The position numbers and the translations under genes are program-made. From assembly GCF_001421665.1 (NCBI RefSeq), contig NZ_LMKV01000002.1, positions 1 through 64,000 of the forward strand: DNA of 64,000 nt. The letters run 5' to 3'. The notes beneath the pieces are model-generated. The model had not been told where the DNA came from. It did not search any database and was given only the letters and a program-made list of their open reading frames with translations. The stretch comes from Sphingobium sp. Leaf26 (lineage in GTDB: Bacteria > Pseudomonadota > Alphaproteobacteria > Sphingomonadales > Sphingomonadaceae). Within the stretch, counting starts at the first letter, position 1. Each line of letters begins with the position of its first letter. Below, in pieces: positions 53,630-62,063 of the stretch.

Positions 53630-53632
53630 CAA

Positions 53633-54934
53633 TTACAGCACATATTTGCTGAGGTCGGTGTCGTGGGCGACCGCTGACAACTGTTTTTCGACATAGGCCT
53701 GGTCGATCACCAGCGTTTCGCCGCGACGATCTTCCGCCTCGAAGCTCACATCCTCCAGCAGCTTTTCCATCACCGTCTGGAGACGGCGGGCGCCGATATT
53801 CTCGATCTCGCTGTTCACGTCGGCAGCGATCTTCGCGACGGCGCGGATGCCGTCGGGGGTGAGGTCGATCGTCACCTCCTCGGTCGCCAGCAGCGCGCGA
53901 TATTGGGTGACGAGGCTGGCCTTGGTGTCGGAGAGGATGGCGACGAAATCCTCCTCTGTCAGCGCCTTTAACTCCACGCGGATCGGCAGGCGGCCCTGTA
54001 GTTCGGGCAGCAGGTCGCTGGGCTTGGCGACATGGAAGGCGCCCGACGCGATGAACAGGATATGGTCGGTCTTGAGCGGACCATATTTGGTCGAGACGGT
54101 CGTGCCCTCGATCAGGGGCAGCAAGTCGCGCTGTACGCCTTCGCGGCTTACGGAGCCGCCGCGCACGTCGCTGACGGCGATCTTGTCGATCTCGTCGAGG
54201 AAGACGATGCCGTTCTGCTCGGCGCTGGTGATGGCCACGCGGGCGACGTCATCCTGATCGAGACGCTTGTCCTGCTCCTCCTCGACCAGCTTGTCCCAGG
54301 CTTCGGCGACGCGCATCTTGCGGCGTTTTTTCTGCTGTTGCCCGAACGCCTTGGACATCATGTCGGACAGGTTGATCATCCCGACCTGACCGCCCATGCC
54401 GGGAATTTCCATCGGCATCGACGGGGTGTCGGCGACTTCGACCTCGACCTCGACCTCGTTCATCTGGTCGTTCTCGATCTTCTGGCGGAAGGAGAGGCGG
54501 GTGGCCTCGCTCGCTTCCTTGCCGGTCAGCGCGTCGAGCAGGCGAGCCATGGCGGCTTCTGAGGCGGCTTCCCGCACCGCCTCACGGCGGCGGTCCTTTT
54601 CAAGGCGTACGGCTTCCTCGACCAGGTCGCGGACGATCTGCTCGACGTCGCGGCCGACATAGCCGACTTCCGTGAATTTGGTGGCTTCGACCTTGACGAA
54701 GGGCGCGTCGACCAGCTTGGCGAGGCGACGGCTGATCTCCGTCTTGCCGCAACCGGTCGGCCCGATCATCAGGATATTCTTGGGCGTCACCTCGTCGCGC
54801 AGGTCGACGGGCAGGTGCTGGCGGCGCCAGCGGTTGCGCAACGCCACAGCCACCGCGCGCTTGGCGTCATGCTGGCCGATGATATGCGCGTCGAGCGCGG
54901 CGACGATGGCTTTGGGGGTCAGGTTGTCGTTCAT
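53633..54934 (-). CDS. hslU: ATP-dependent protease ATPase subunit HslU
   Basis: HslU is the AAA+ unfoldase of the HslUV (ClpYQ) protease. The 433-residue protein has [34 protein letters not shown] at the start, Walker [10 protein letters not shown] (near residue 58), the pore motif GYVGRDVE, an I-domain inserted around 110-240, Walker [10 protein letters not shown], and the C-terminal HslV-docking tail ending SKYVL. I use ATG 54934 (a TTG precedes it). It follows hslV after 42 bases holding a small inverted repeat. Confidence 0.97.
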   Translation of the reverse strand: MNDNLTPKAIVAALDAHIIGQHDAKRAVAVALRNRWRRQHLPVDLRDEVTPKNILMIGPTGCGKTEISRRLAKLVDAPFVKVEATKFTEVGYVGRDVEQIVRDLVEEAVRLEKDRRREAVREAASEAAMARLLDALTGKEASEATRLSFRQKIENDQMNEVEVEVEVADTPSMPMEIPGMGGQVGMINLSDMMSKAFGQQQKKRRKMRVAEAWDKLVEEEQDKRLDQDDVARVAITSAEQNGIVFLDEIDKIAVSDVRGGSVSREGVQRDLLPLIEGTTVSTKYGPLKTDHILFIASGAFHVAKPSDLLPELQGRLPIRVELKALTEEDFVAILSDTKASLVTQYRALLATEEVTIDLTPDGIRAVAKIAADVNSEIENIGARRLQTVMEKLLEDVSFEAEDRRGETLVIDQAYVEKQLSAVAHDTDLSKYVL

Positions 54935-54946
54935 CAAAATACTCCG

Positions 54947-54967
54947 CCCTCCCTTGCAAGGGAGGGG
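54947..54967. repeat. Small CCCTCCCTT palindrome between hslV and hslU
   Basis: CCCTCCCTTGCAAGGGAGGG is a near-perfect palindrome, matching one arm of the repeat at 53504-53623. It would form a hairpin between the two cistrons. Confidence 0.75.
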
Positions 54968-54976
54968 CTGTTCAGG

Positions 54977-55543
54977 TCAGTTCGCGCTGTCGAGCGTTTC
55001 GATCGTCAACTGGTCGTTGGTGTAGACGCAGATGTCGGCGGCGACGCCCATCGCCTTGCGGGCGAGGGTTTCGGCATCGTCCTCATAGTCCACCAGCGCG
55101 CGGGCGGCGGCGAGGGCGAAATTGCCGCCGGAGCCGATCGCGGCGACGCCGCCTATCGGCTCCAGCACATCGCCGTTGCCGGTGAGGATCAGCGTCACAT
55201 CCTTGTCCGCGACGATCATCATCGCTTCCAGATTGCGCAGATATTTGTCGGTGCGCCAGTCCTTCGCCAGTTCGACAGCAGAGCGCATCAACTGGCCGTT
55301 GAAGCGCTCCAGCTTGGCTTCGAGCCGCTCGAACAGCGTGAAGGCGTCGGCCGTGGCGCCGGCGAAGCCGCCGATGACGCTGCCGTCATGCAGCCGGCGG
55401 ACTTTGCGGGCATTGGGCTTCATCACGGTCTGGCCCATGGATACCTGGCCATCGCCGGCGACGACGACCTTCCCATTCTTGCGGACGGACATGATGGTTG
55501 TGCCATGCCAGACCGGCATGGAGGCGCTGCGTTGGTCGTTCAT
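54977..55543 (-). CDS. hslV: ATP-dependent protease peptidase subunit HslV
   Basis: HslV is the proteasome-like peptidase chamber of HslUV. It becomes active when its N-terminal Thr is exposed; here the Thr is in [21 protein letters not shown]. Other conserved blocks are [35 protein letters not shown] and [16 protein letters not shown]. From ATG 55543 (188 aa) a 14-residue propeptide precedes the Thr; from ATG 55519 it would be six. A heat-shock-like promoter ends only eight bases before 55543, which favours 55519 or a leaderless mRNA. Confidence 0.95.
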   Translation of the reverse strand: MNDQRSASMPVWHGTTIMSVRKNGKVVVAGDGQVSMGQTVMKPNARKVRRLHDGSVIGGFAGATADAFTLFERLEAKLERFNGQLMRSAVELAKDWRTDKYLRNLEAMMIVADKDVTLILTGNGDVLEPIGGVAAIGSGGNFALAAARALVDYEDDAETLARKAMGVAADICVYTNDQLTIETLDSAN

Positions 55544-55551
55544 GGAGCGGC

Positions 55552-55580
55552 ATATGGGACGCTGTGCCGCCCGGTGCAAG
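55552..55580 (-). promoter_or_regulatory. Sigma-32-type heat-shock promoter for hslVU
   Basis: On the minus strand CTTGCAC (55580-55574) and TCCCATAT (55559-55552) are separated by 14 bases. The known heat-shock consensus is CTTGAAA and CCCCATNT with 13-15 bases between; matches are 5/7 and 7/8. HslUV is a classic heat-shock operon. Confidence 0.65.
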
Positions 55581-55659
55581 TCACGCCGCACACTGCGCCG
55601 GAACGTGTCATTTCGGCGACAATATTCTTACAAATCGTTCAGGAACAAATGTCGATCAA

Positions 55660-55688
55660 TTGACATTGTGCAGTGCACAAACAATGAT
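55660..55688 (+). promoter_or_regulatory. Sigma-70 promoter with a perfect palindrome filling its spacer
   Basis: The -35 TTGACA (55660-55665) and a -10-like AATGAT (55683-55688) are 17 bp apart. The spacer holds the palindrome TTGTGCAGTGCACAA (55666-55680). Any protein bound there would block polymerase, so this looks like a repressor operator for the downstream 62-residue gene. Confidence 0.6.
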
Positions 55689-55719
55689 CTGCACCATTAT
55701 TCGAAAGCGAGGACGCACC

Positions 55720-55908
55720 ATGTCTCTCAAGGCCAGGGCACAAGAAAAGGTCGAACGGGCGGGTATTTCCAACTACTCGTTCGATCGGGACGTGCTGGTC
55801 ATGTGCGGCGTGCGCTATACTATAGAGGCCTGCGAATGTGGGGAGCCGGAATGCGATGGCGTTCGGCTGAACAAGAAAATGACGGCGATCGGACGCGCGC
55901 TTCAGTGA
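55720..55908 (+). CDS. Small cysteine-containing conserved hypothetical protein
   Basis: A 62-residue protein: a basic helical start (SLKARAQEKVERAGI), then a strand-rich part with four cysteines (VLVMCGVRYTIEACECGEPECDGVRL). GAGGA lies six to seven bases before ATG 55720. The Cys-x-Cys-x4-Cys arrangement suggests metal or redox chemistry, unproven. It has its own promoter with an operator-like palindrome. I do not recognise a named family. Confidence 0.72.
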   Translation: MSLKARAQEKVERAGISNYSFDRDVLVMCGVRYTIEACECGEPECDGVRLNKKMTAIGRALQ

Positions 55909-55951
55909 TATGAAGGTCGGGGCAGATCGCTCCCCCTCCAACCCCGTGCCC

Positions 55952-56080
55952 TTAGTGCATGGCATCCTTGCCTGCGCGGCCGACCGATTCGATATCCCGG
56001 CCAACACCCTGAACCGTGTTGCAGGCGGCGAGCGCCGTCAGCAGCAGGCTACCAACAATCAGGGCGAGAATGTGACGCAT
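55952..56080 (-). CDS. Entericidin-type small lipoprotein
   Basis: A 42-residue protein: MRHILALIVGSLLLTALAAC is a lipoprotein signal with Cys20, followed by NTVQGVGRDIESVGRAGKDA, the compact signature of entericidin A/B. In E. coli these are a toxin/antidote-like lipoprotein pair induced in stationary phase; single copies in alphaproteobacteria are of unknown role. It is convergent with the small Cys-rich gene. The upstream 136 bp are shared with the divergent tRNA gene. Confidence 0.88.
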   Translation of the reverse strand: MRHILALIVGSLLLTALAACNTVQGVGRDIESVGRAGKDAMH

Positions 56081-56216
56081 GGTTATTCCACTTTCCAAGA
56101 TTGATGCCGGTCTATAAGCGTCGATCGGCCGGACGGGAAAGCATTTTGCATCAAATCGGCAAGAGCATGTTGACAGTGCGGACCGTGGGTGCCAAAGGCC
56201 GCCTCCTCCTTACAGG

Positions 56217-56291
56217 GGGCGCGTAGCTCAGCGGTAGAGCACACCCTTCACACGGGTGGGGTCACAGGTTCAATCCCTGTCGCGCCCACCA
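56217..56291 (+). tRNA. tRNA-Val (anticodon CAC)
   Basis: A complete cloverleaf: acceptor GGGCGCG / CGCGCCC, D-arm with AGCTCAGCGGTAGAGC, anticodon stem CACCC/GGGTG with loop TTCACAC (anticodon CAC, reading GTG), T-arm with GGTTCAATCC, and an encoded CCA end. A TTGACA at 56170 is a plausible -35 element. A GATGATGG hairpin follows the CCA. Confidence 0.96.
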
Positions 56292-56324
56292 TCATCCCGG
56301 TGATGATGGCAGGACAGTTTATTT
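56289..56324 (+). terminator. Possible terminator after tRNA-Val
   Basis: An eight-bp stem CCATCATC / GATGATGG with a five-base loop starts in the tRNA CCA end; a short T-rich run (GTTTATTT) follows seven bases later. A weak candidate. Confidence 0.4.
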
Positions 56325-56407
56325 CCCGGCATTGATCTTTTCTGATCCGTCGCGCTAAGCCGTCGGCATCATGCGGTGCGTTTTCGCGCCGACCGGAAAG
56401 GACAATC

Positions 56408-58630
56408 ATGCCCCCCTATCTGAAAGCCGGCGCAGCCTTGGGCGCGTTGTTGCTGACCTCCCCCATCGCCGCACAAGCGCAGGAAAAGCTGACGCTGGAG
56501 CGCGTATTCGCCAGTCCCGATCTGGCCGGGCCGCAACCGCGCGCGCTGAAACTGTCGCCGGATGGGTCGCTGGTGACGCTGCTGAAGCCCCGCGCCGACG
56601 AGAAGGAGCGGCTCGACCTGTGGGCGATCGACAGCAAGACCGGTGCGGAGCGGATGCTGGTCGATTCGAAGAAGACCGGCAGCGGCGCGGAATTGAGCGA
56701 AGCGGAGAAGATGCAGCGCGAGCGGGATCGGAGCGTCGCGGGCAGCACCGGCATCACCAGCTATGACTGGTCGCCGGACGGCAAGAGCATATTGGTGCCG
56801 GTCGATGGCGACCTCTATCTGGCCGGGCTGGATGGCAAGGTCACGCGCCTGACCGATACGCCCGACGGCGAACTGAACGGCGTGGTCAGTCCCAAGGGCG
56901 GCTTCGTATCCTTCGTGCGCGGCGGCAATCTGTTCACCCAGCGGATCGGCGAGCAGGAACGGCAATTGACGCAAGGCGCCAGCGACACGCTGAGCTGGGG
57001 TGTGGCGGAATTTGTCGCGCAGGAAGAAATGGACCGGCGTACCGGTTACTGGTGGTCGCCCGATGACAGCCGCATCGCGGTCGCGCGCGTGGACGAAAGC
57101 CCGGTCGGCATCGTCACCCGCACTGCGATCGGAGGCGAGGGGACGAAGGTCTATCAGCAGCGCTATCCCGCTGCGGGAACGCCCAATGCCATTGTCGACC
57201 TGTTCGTGATGAAGCCGGACGGGTCGGGACAGGTGCAGGTCGACCTGGGACCGGACAAGGACATCTACCTCGCCCGCGTGGACTGGTCGAAGGATGGCAG
57301 TACGCTTTATGTCCAGCGCGAGAACCGGGACCAGAAGCGGCTGGACCTGCTGGCGGTCGATCCGGCTACCGGCAAGGCAAAGGTGGCGCTGAGCGAAAGC
57401 GCGAAAAGCTGGATCAACCTGTCGAACAATTTCCATGCGCTCAAGGACGGCAGTTTCCTGTGGTGGTCGGAGAAGAGCGGCCATGGCCATCTCTATCGCG
57501 TGAGCGGGGCCAGGTGGACCGCGCTGACCAGCGGCGATTGGGAAGTGCGCGATGTGGTGGGCGTGGATGAAGCCAAGGCGCTGGTCTATTTCACCGGCAA
57601 TCGCGAGACGCCGCTGGAGCAGCAGCTTTATGTGACGTCACTGGGCAAGGCTGAACCGGCGCGGGCGCTGACGCAGCAAGGCTGGTGGAATGACGCCGTG
57701 ATGGATGGCGCAGCGAGCAAGGTCGTGGTGACGCGGCAGAATGTCGATCAGCCCAAACAGGTCTATCTGGCCGACAGCAGCGGCAAGCAGTTGCAATGGC
57801 TGTCGCAAAATGCGCTGACGGGCAACCATCCCTACGCGCGCTATGTCGCGGGCCATGTGAAAACGACGTTCGGCACGGTGAAGGCGGCGGATGGTACGAC
57901 GCTCCATACCAAGATCATGACGCCGGCGATGGAGGCGGGGAAACGCTATCCTGTCTTCATGATCCATTATGGCGGGCCGGGTGGCGGTCGTCAGGTGACG
58001 AACACATGGTCCGGCGCGCTGAACCAATATCTGGTGGATCGCGGCTGGATCGTCTTTGCCATCGACAATCGCGGCACGCCCGATCGCGGCAAGGCGTTCG
58101 AGGACGCCATCTATCATGCCATGGGCACGGTCGAGGTGGACGACCAGTTGAAGGGCGTCGAGTGGCTGAAGGCCCAGCCGTTTGTGGACCCCAAGCGGAT
58201 CGCCACCTATGGCTGGTCCTATGGCGGCTATATGTCGGTCAAGCTGCTGGAAAAGGCGCCGGGCGTATTCGCCGCGGCCGTCGCGGGTGCGCCGGTGACC
58301 AAGTGGGAGTTGTACGACACCCATTATACCGAACGCTATCTGGGCAAGCCGCAGGACAAGGCCAGCGCCTATCCGGCGTCGGGTGCGGTGGATGAGGCGG
58401 TGAAGATCACCGATCCGCTGCTGCTGATCCACGGCATGTCCGACGACAATGTGGTGTTCGACAATGCCACCGCGCTGATGGCCAAGATGCAGGGCGCGGC
58501 GGTGCCGTTCGAGATGATGGCCTATCCGGGCCAGACCCATCGCGTCGGCGGGCCGGGCATCAGCGTGCATCTGTGGAAGACGATCGAGCATTTCCTGGCC
58601 GAACATGCAGGCGGTCCGGCCGAGAAATGA
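56408..58630 (+). CDS. Periplasmic S9-family dipeptidyl peptidase (DPP-IV-like)
   Basis: A 740-residue exported serine peptidase with a signal peptide (residues 1-24, cleavage after AQA). The N-terminal beta-propeller spans about 40-480 and contains the substrate N-terminus-binding Glu pair region (AEFVAQEEMDRRTGYWW). The C-terminal alpha/beta hydrolase has Ser604 (GWSYGGY), an Asp in HGMSDDNVVF and His711 (GQTHRV). DPP-IV-like enzymes release X-Pro or X-Ala dipeptides. It is the first gene after the tRNA, with its own upstream region. Together with the M2 and M28 peptidases nearby, it points to periplasmic peptide use. Confidence 0.93.
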   Translation: MPPYLKAGAALGALLLTSPIAAQAQEKLTLERVFASPDLAGPQPRALKLSPDGSLVTLLKPRADEKERLDLWAIDSKTGAERMLVDSKKTGSGAELSEAEKMQRERDRSVAGSTGITSYDWSPDGKSILVPVDGDLYLAGLDGKVTRLTDTPDGELNGVVSPKGGFVSFVRGGNLFTQRIGEQERQLTQGASDTLSWGVAEFVAQEEMDRRTGYWWSPDDSRIAVARVDESPVGIVTRTAIGGEGTKVYQQRYPAAGTPNAIVDLFVMKPDGSGQVQVDLGPDKDIYLARVDWSKDGSTLYVQRENRDQKRLDLLAVDPATGKAKVALSESAKSWINLSNNFHALKDGSFLWWSEKSGHGHLYRVSGARWTALTSGDWEVRDVVGVDEAKALVYFTGNRETPLEQQLYVTSLGKAEPARALTQQGWWNDAVMDGAASKVVVTRQNVDQPKQVYLADSSGKQLQWLSQNALTGNHPYARYVAGHVKTTFGTVKAADGTTLHTKIMTPAMEAGKRYPVFMIHYGGPGGGRQVTNTWSGALNQYLVDRGWIVFAIDNRGTPDRGKAFEDAIYHAMGTVEVDDQLKGVEWLKAQPFVDPKRIATYGWSYGGYMSVKLLEKAPGVFAAAVAGAPVTKWELYDTHYTERYLGKPQDKASAYPASGAVDEAVKITDPLLLIHGMSDDNVVFDNATALMAKMQGAAVPFEMMAYPGQTHRVGGPGISVHLWKTIEHFLAEHAGGPAEK

Positions 58631-58639
58631 GGCGAGACG

Positions 58640-59350
58640 CTATCGCCAGGCGTGAAAGATCGCCCGGCGATAGCGGTTCTTGTCGCGGAAGGGCATGACC
58701 CATCTGCGCCAGCCCTGATTGTCCAGTCCTTCCGGCAATACCTGAAACCGGGAATAGCCGAACCGCCGGCACATTTCGCGCAGCGCCAATATGTTGGGCG
58801 CCCAGAAATTGGTGGCGTCCTGATCCAGTTCCAGTTCCGTGAACAGGCGCATGGCCGGGACCGGTTCATGCCGCAGCGCCGTCACCGTTTCGATCACCAG
58901 ATGATCGCTGCTCATCGCGGCGGCGGCCTCCAGCGTGCGATAGGGATCGGTGACATGGTAGAGCACGCCCAGCAGCAGCACCGTGTCGAACTGCCCCAGA
59001 TCCTCGACCCTGTGGTCCGCGACGTCGAGGTCGAGCGAGCGGACCTTGGATCCGAAACGGGCATGGGCATGATCGAAACCGCGCTTGTCACCCCAGCCCT
59101 GACCCGACCAGCAGAAATGATCGGTCGCCAGCACCTCCGCCGCGCCGCGCTGCTCCGCCTGGAAGGAGAAAAAGCCATCCCACGCGCCGATATCCAGCAC
59201 GCGCCGCCCGTCCAGCCGGTTGGGAAAGATCAGATCGGCTTCTTCGAGCAGCGATGTCAGCGGCTTGACGCCATCGGCCCGGACGCCATCTGGAAAGACG
59301 AAGCTGTGAAACCAGTGTTCGGGCAGGGGCGGCAGCAGGGTGGACTGCAT
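58640..59350 (-). CDS. SAM-dependent methyltransferase (DUF1698 / CmoB-like)
   Basis: A 236-residue protein: motif I VLDIGAWDGFFSFQAEQRGA near residue 53, then ATDHFCW, a post-I GQFDTVLLLGVLYHVTDPYRTLE, and the C-terminal FWAPNILALREMCRRFGYSRF block. This matches the family related to CmoB, which modifies U34 in tRNA, but it lacks CmoB's N-terminal part, so the substrate is open. I start at ATG 59350 (MQSTLLPPLPEHW); the upstream frame looks non-coding. It is convergent with the peptidase gene and divergent from asd. Confidence 0.82.
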   Translation of the reverse strand: MQSTLLPPLPEHWFHSFVFPDGVRADGVKPLTSLLEEADLIFPNRLDGRRVLDIGAWDGFFSFQAEQRGAAEVLATDHFCWSGQGWGDKRGFDHAHARFGSKVRSLDLDVADHRVEDLGQFDTVLLLGVLYHVTDPYRTLEAAAAMSSDHLVIETVTALRHEPVPAMRLFTELELDQDATNFWAPNILALREMCRRFGYSRFQVLPEGLDNQGWRRWVMPFRDKNRYRRAIFHAWR

Positions 59351-59525
59351 CAGGACTTGGTATCCGTCTTGTTTTTGGGGAAGGGTTTGGGCGTTCCGTA
59401 ACGGCGGAGCCATGCGGAGGCAATCGCGCGCTTTGTGCTGGGCAAGCCCTTCTTTCTGGACAAACGCCGCAGTATCGTTATGGCGCGCACTCCGCAAGAT
59501 TTGCATTGGAGTGGAGACTTTAGTC

Positions 59526-60551
59526 ATGGGTTATAAGGTCGTCGTCGTTGGTGCCACCGGTAATGTGGGCCGCGAGATGTTGACCATTCTCGCCGAGCGC
59601 GAGTTCCCTATTGACGAGATCGCGGCGGTCGCATCGTCGCGGTCGCAGGGGCTGACCGTCGATTTCGGTGAGACCGGCAAGACCATCAAATGCCAAAGCA
59701 TCGAACATTTCGACTTTACCGGATGGGATATCGCCCTGTTCGCGGCGGGCAGCGGCCCGACGGCCGAATATGCGCCCAAGGCGGCGGCGGCCGGTTGTGT
59801 CGTCATCGATAACAGCTCGCTCTATCGCATGGACCCGGACGTGCCGCTGATCGTGCCGGAAGTGAACCCGGACGCGATCGACGGCTACAAGAAGAAAAAC
59901 ATCATCGCGAACCCGAACTGCTCGACCGCGCAGATGGTCGTGGCGCTCAAGCCGCTGCATGATGCCGCAAAGATCAAGCGCGTGGTCGTGTCGACCTACC
60001 AGTCGGTGTCCGGCGCGGGCAAGGCGGGCATGGACGAGCTGTTCGAGCAGAGCCGCAACATCTTCGTCGGCGATCCGGCCGAGCCGAAGAAGTTCACCAA
60101 GCAGATCGCCTTCAACGTGATCCCGCATATCGACGTTTTCCTGGACGACGGGTCGACCAAGGAAGAATGGAAGATGGTCGCGGAAACCAAGAAGATCCTC
60201 GATCCCAAGGTGAAGGTTACCGCAACCTGCGTGCGCGTGCCCGTGTTCGTGGGCCACTCCGAATCGATCAACATCGAGTTCGAGAACGAGATTTCGGCCA
60301 AGGAAGCGCAGGACATCCTGCGTGAAGCGCCGGGTATCATGCTGGTCGATAAGCGCGAAGATGGCGGCTATGTCACGCCGATCGAATGCGTGGGCGATTT
60401 CGCGACCTTCATCAGCCGCGTGCGTGAAGATTCGACTATCGAGAACGGCATCAACCTGTGGTGCGTCAGCGACAACCTGCGCAAGGGCGCGGCGCTGAAC
60501 GCGGTGCAGATCGCCGAACTGCTGGGCCGTCGCCACCTGAAGAAGGGCTGA
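59526..60551 (+). CDS. asd: Aspartate-semialdehyde dehydrogenase
   Basis: Asd reduces aspartyl phosphate to aspartate semialdehyde, for lysine/DAP, threonine and methionine. The semialdehyde is also the carboxyspermidine-synthase substrate of the polyamine operon at 9 kb. The 341-residue protein has VVVGATGNVGREML, catalytic Cys132 in NPNCSTAQ, STYQSVSGAGKAGMDEL, and the late substrate-binding RVPVFVGHSES. ATG 59526 gives the standard length. It is followed seven bases later by the DUF2238 gene. Confidence 0.97.
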   Translation: MGYKVVVVGATGNVGREMLTILAEREFPIDEIAAVASSRSQGLTVDFGETGKTIKCQSIEHFDFTGWDIALFAAGSGPTAEYAPKAAAAGCVVIDNSSLYRMDPDVPLIVPEVNPDAIDGYKKKNIIANPNCSTAQMVVALKPLHDAAKIKRVVVSTYQSVSGAGKAGMDELFEQSRNIFVGDPAEPKKFTKQIAFNVIPHIDVFLDDGSTKEEWKMVAETKKILDPKVKVTATCVRVPVFVGHSESINIEFENEISAKEAQDILREAPGIMLVDKREDGGYVTPIECVGDFATFISRVREDSTIENGINLWCVSDNLRKGAALNAVQIAELLGRRHLKKG

Positions 60552-60558
60552 GCCCCGC

Positions 60559-61191
60559 ATGATCTCCGGCGCTGTGGCGATGTGGAAAGCCCTTCCACAG
60601 GCGCAGCGCCGGATGATCGCGTTGTTGCTGGCCGCAATCGGCCTTGCCAATATCGCGCAACCCTTTCCCGATCTCGCGCCGCTCCAGCATGGCCCGACGA
60701 TCGCGCTGATCCTTGCCGCGCCATGGCTGCTGCGGCGCTGGCCACTTTCCAATTCCGCCGTCGGCTGCATCTGGCTTTTCCTGTTGTTGCACACGCTGGG
60801 TGCGCGCTGGATCTACAGTTATGTGCCTTATGACGATTGGGCGCGGGCGGTGAGCGGGCATGATATTTCCAGCCTCATGGGCGCAACCCGCAACGGATAT
60901 GACCGGCTGGTCCATTTCGCCTTCGGTGCGCTGCTGACGCTGCCGGTCGCGGAAGGCGCGCGGCGCCATATGCCGTGGCGGTGGAGCCTGACTTTTGCCT
61001 TTGCCGCCATCGGTCTGGGCAGCGCGCTCTACGAGATATTCGAATGGCTGCTGACCATGATCGCGGCCGGCGACACGGCCGACTATTATAATGGGCAACA
61101 GGGCGACATGTGGGACGCCCAGAAGGATATGGCGATGGCGCAGATCGGCGCGACGCTGGCGATCATCGCACTCTTGCGCCGCCGGGGCTGA
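60559..61191 (+). CDS. DUF2238 (YjdF-like) membrane protein
   Basis: A 210-residue protein with about six hydrophobic helices and the DUF2238 features: LLLHTLGARWIYSYVPYDDW, NGYDRLVHFAFGALL, and IGLGSALYEIFEWLL ... NGQQGDMWDAQKDMAMAQIGA. The conserved charged residues lie in membrane helices. The function is unknown. It directly follows asd and is likely co-transcribed. Confidence 0.88.
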   Translation: MISGAVAMWKALPQAQRRMIALLLAAIGLANIAQPFPDLAPLQHGPTIALILAAPWLLRRWPLSNSAVGCIWLFLLLHTLGARWIYSYVPYDDWARAVSGHDISSLMGATRNGYDRLVHFAFGALLTLPVAEGARRHMPWRWSLTFAFAAIGLGSALYEIFEWLLTMIAAGDTADYYNGQQGDMWDAQKDMAMAQIGATLAIIALLRRRG

Positions 61192-61235
61192 CGCCATATC
61201 GGCGGGGCATTGCTGCCCGACAAGGATTTGCCCCG

Positions 61236-62009
61236 ATGACCGACCTTCCGATCGAACGCCATGACATCAAGGGGCGGGACGGGCTGCCGATTGCGGTGCA
61301 TGTGGTTGGCGCCGATACCACCGAAACCCGCGATCTGGTCCTGATCCATGGCTATTTTTCCAACGCCTTCACCAACTGGATTCGCTATGGCCATGCCGCC
61401 AAGCTGGTGGAGGCGGGGTTCCGCCTGATCCTGCCGGACCTGCGCGGCCATGGCGAAAGCGCCAAGCCGCATGACGCCGCCGCCTATCCGCCCGACGCGC
61501 TGACCGACGACAATCTGGCGCTGATCGAGCAGATGGGGCTGACCGACTATGATCTGGGCGGTTATTCGCTGGGCGCACGCACGACGGTACGGATGCTGGC
61601 GCGCGGGGCGACGCCGCGGCGGGTGATATTGTCCGGCATGGGGTTGCGCGGCCTGACGCAGACGCTCGATAATGGCGGCTATTATACCAATGTCCTCACC
61701 AATCTCGGCTCGTTCGAGCGGGGCACGTCCGAATGGATGACCGAAGCTTTTCTGAAGACGACGAAGGGCGATCCGGTCGCGCTGCTCCATATTCTCAAGA
61801 CCTTCGTCGACACGGACGAAGCGACGATCGCCGGATTTGCGCAACCCACGGCGGTGATTTGTGGCGCAGATGACGACAGCAACGGAAACGCGCGGGAACT
61901 GGCCGACATATTGCCCGACAGCCGCTATTTCGAGATTCCGGGCAATCACATGAACGCCGTCACCCGCAAGGAGCTGGGGCAGGCGATGGTCGATTTCCTG
62001 ACCGCTTGA
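61236..62009 (+). CDS. Alpha/beta hydrolase
   Basis: A 257-residue alpha/beta hydrolase: the oxyanion strand is LVLIHGYFSNAFTNW and LILPDLRGHGESAKP follows. The nucleophile elbow is DLGGYSLGARTTVRM (Ser in GYSLG), the acid is in ICGADDDSNGNA, and the base is His in IPGNHMNAV. The substrate is unknown. ATG 61236 is preceded by AAGGA further upstream. It is a possible member of the asd run. Confidence 0.88.
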   Translation: MTDLPIERHDIKGRDGLPIAVHVVGADTTETRDLVLIHGYFSNAFTNWIRYGHAAKLVEAGFRLILPDLRGHGESAKPHDAAAYPPDALTDDNLALIEQMGLTDYDLGGYSLGARTTVRMLARGATPRRVILSGMGLRGLTQTLDNGGYYTNVLTNLGSFERGTSEWMTEAFLKTTKGDPVALLHILKTFVDTDEATIAGFAQPTAVICGADDDSNGNARELADILPDSRYFEIPGNHMNAVTRKELGQAMVDFLTA

Positions 62010-62063
62010 CTGTATCGCCGAGGCAAGTCACGTTCCTCGCCATACACCGATAAGGGGAATCCC

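Noticed and set aside
56160..56215. Full sigma-70 promoter for tRNA-Val
   Set aside because: TTGACA at 56170 is clear, but no acceptable -10 hexamer lies 16-18 bp downstream, so only the -35 is mentioned.
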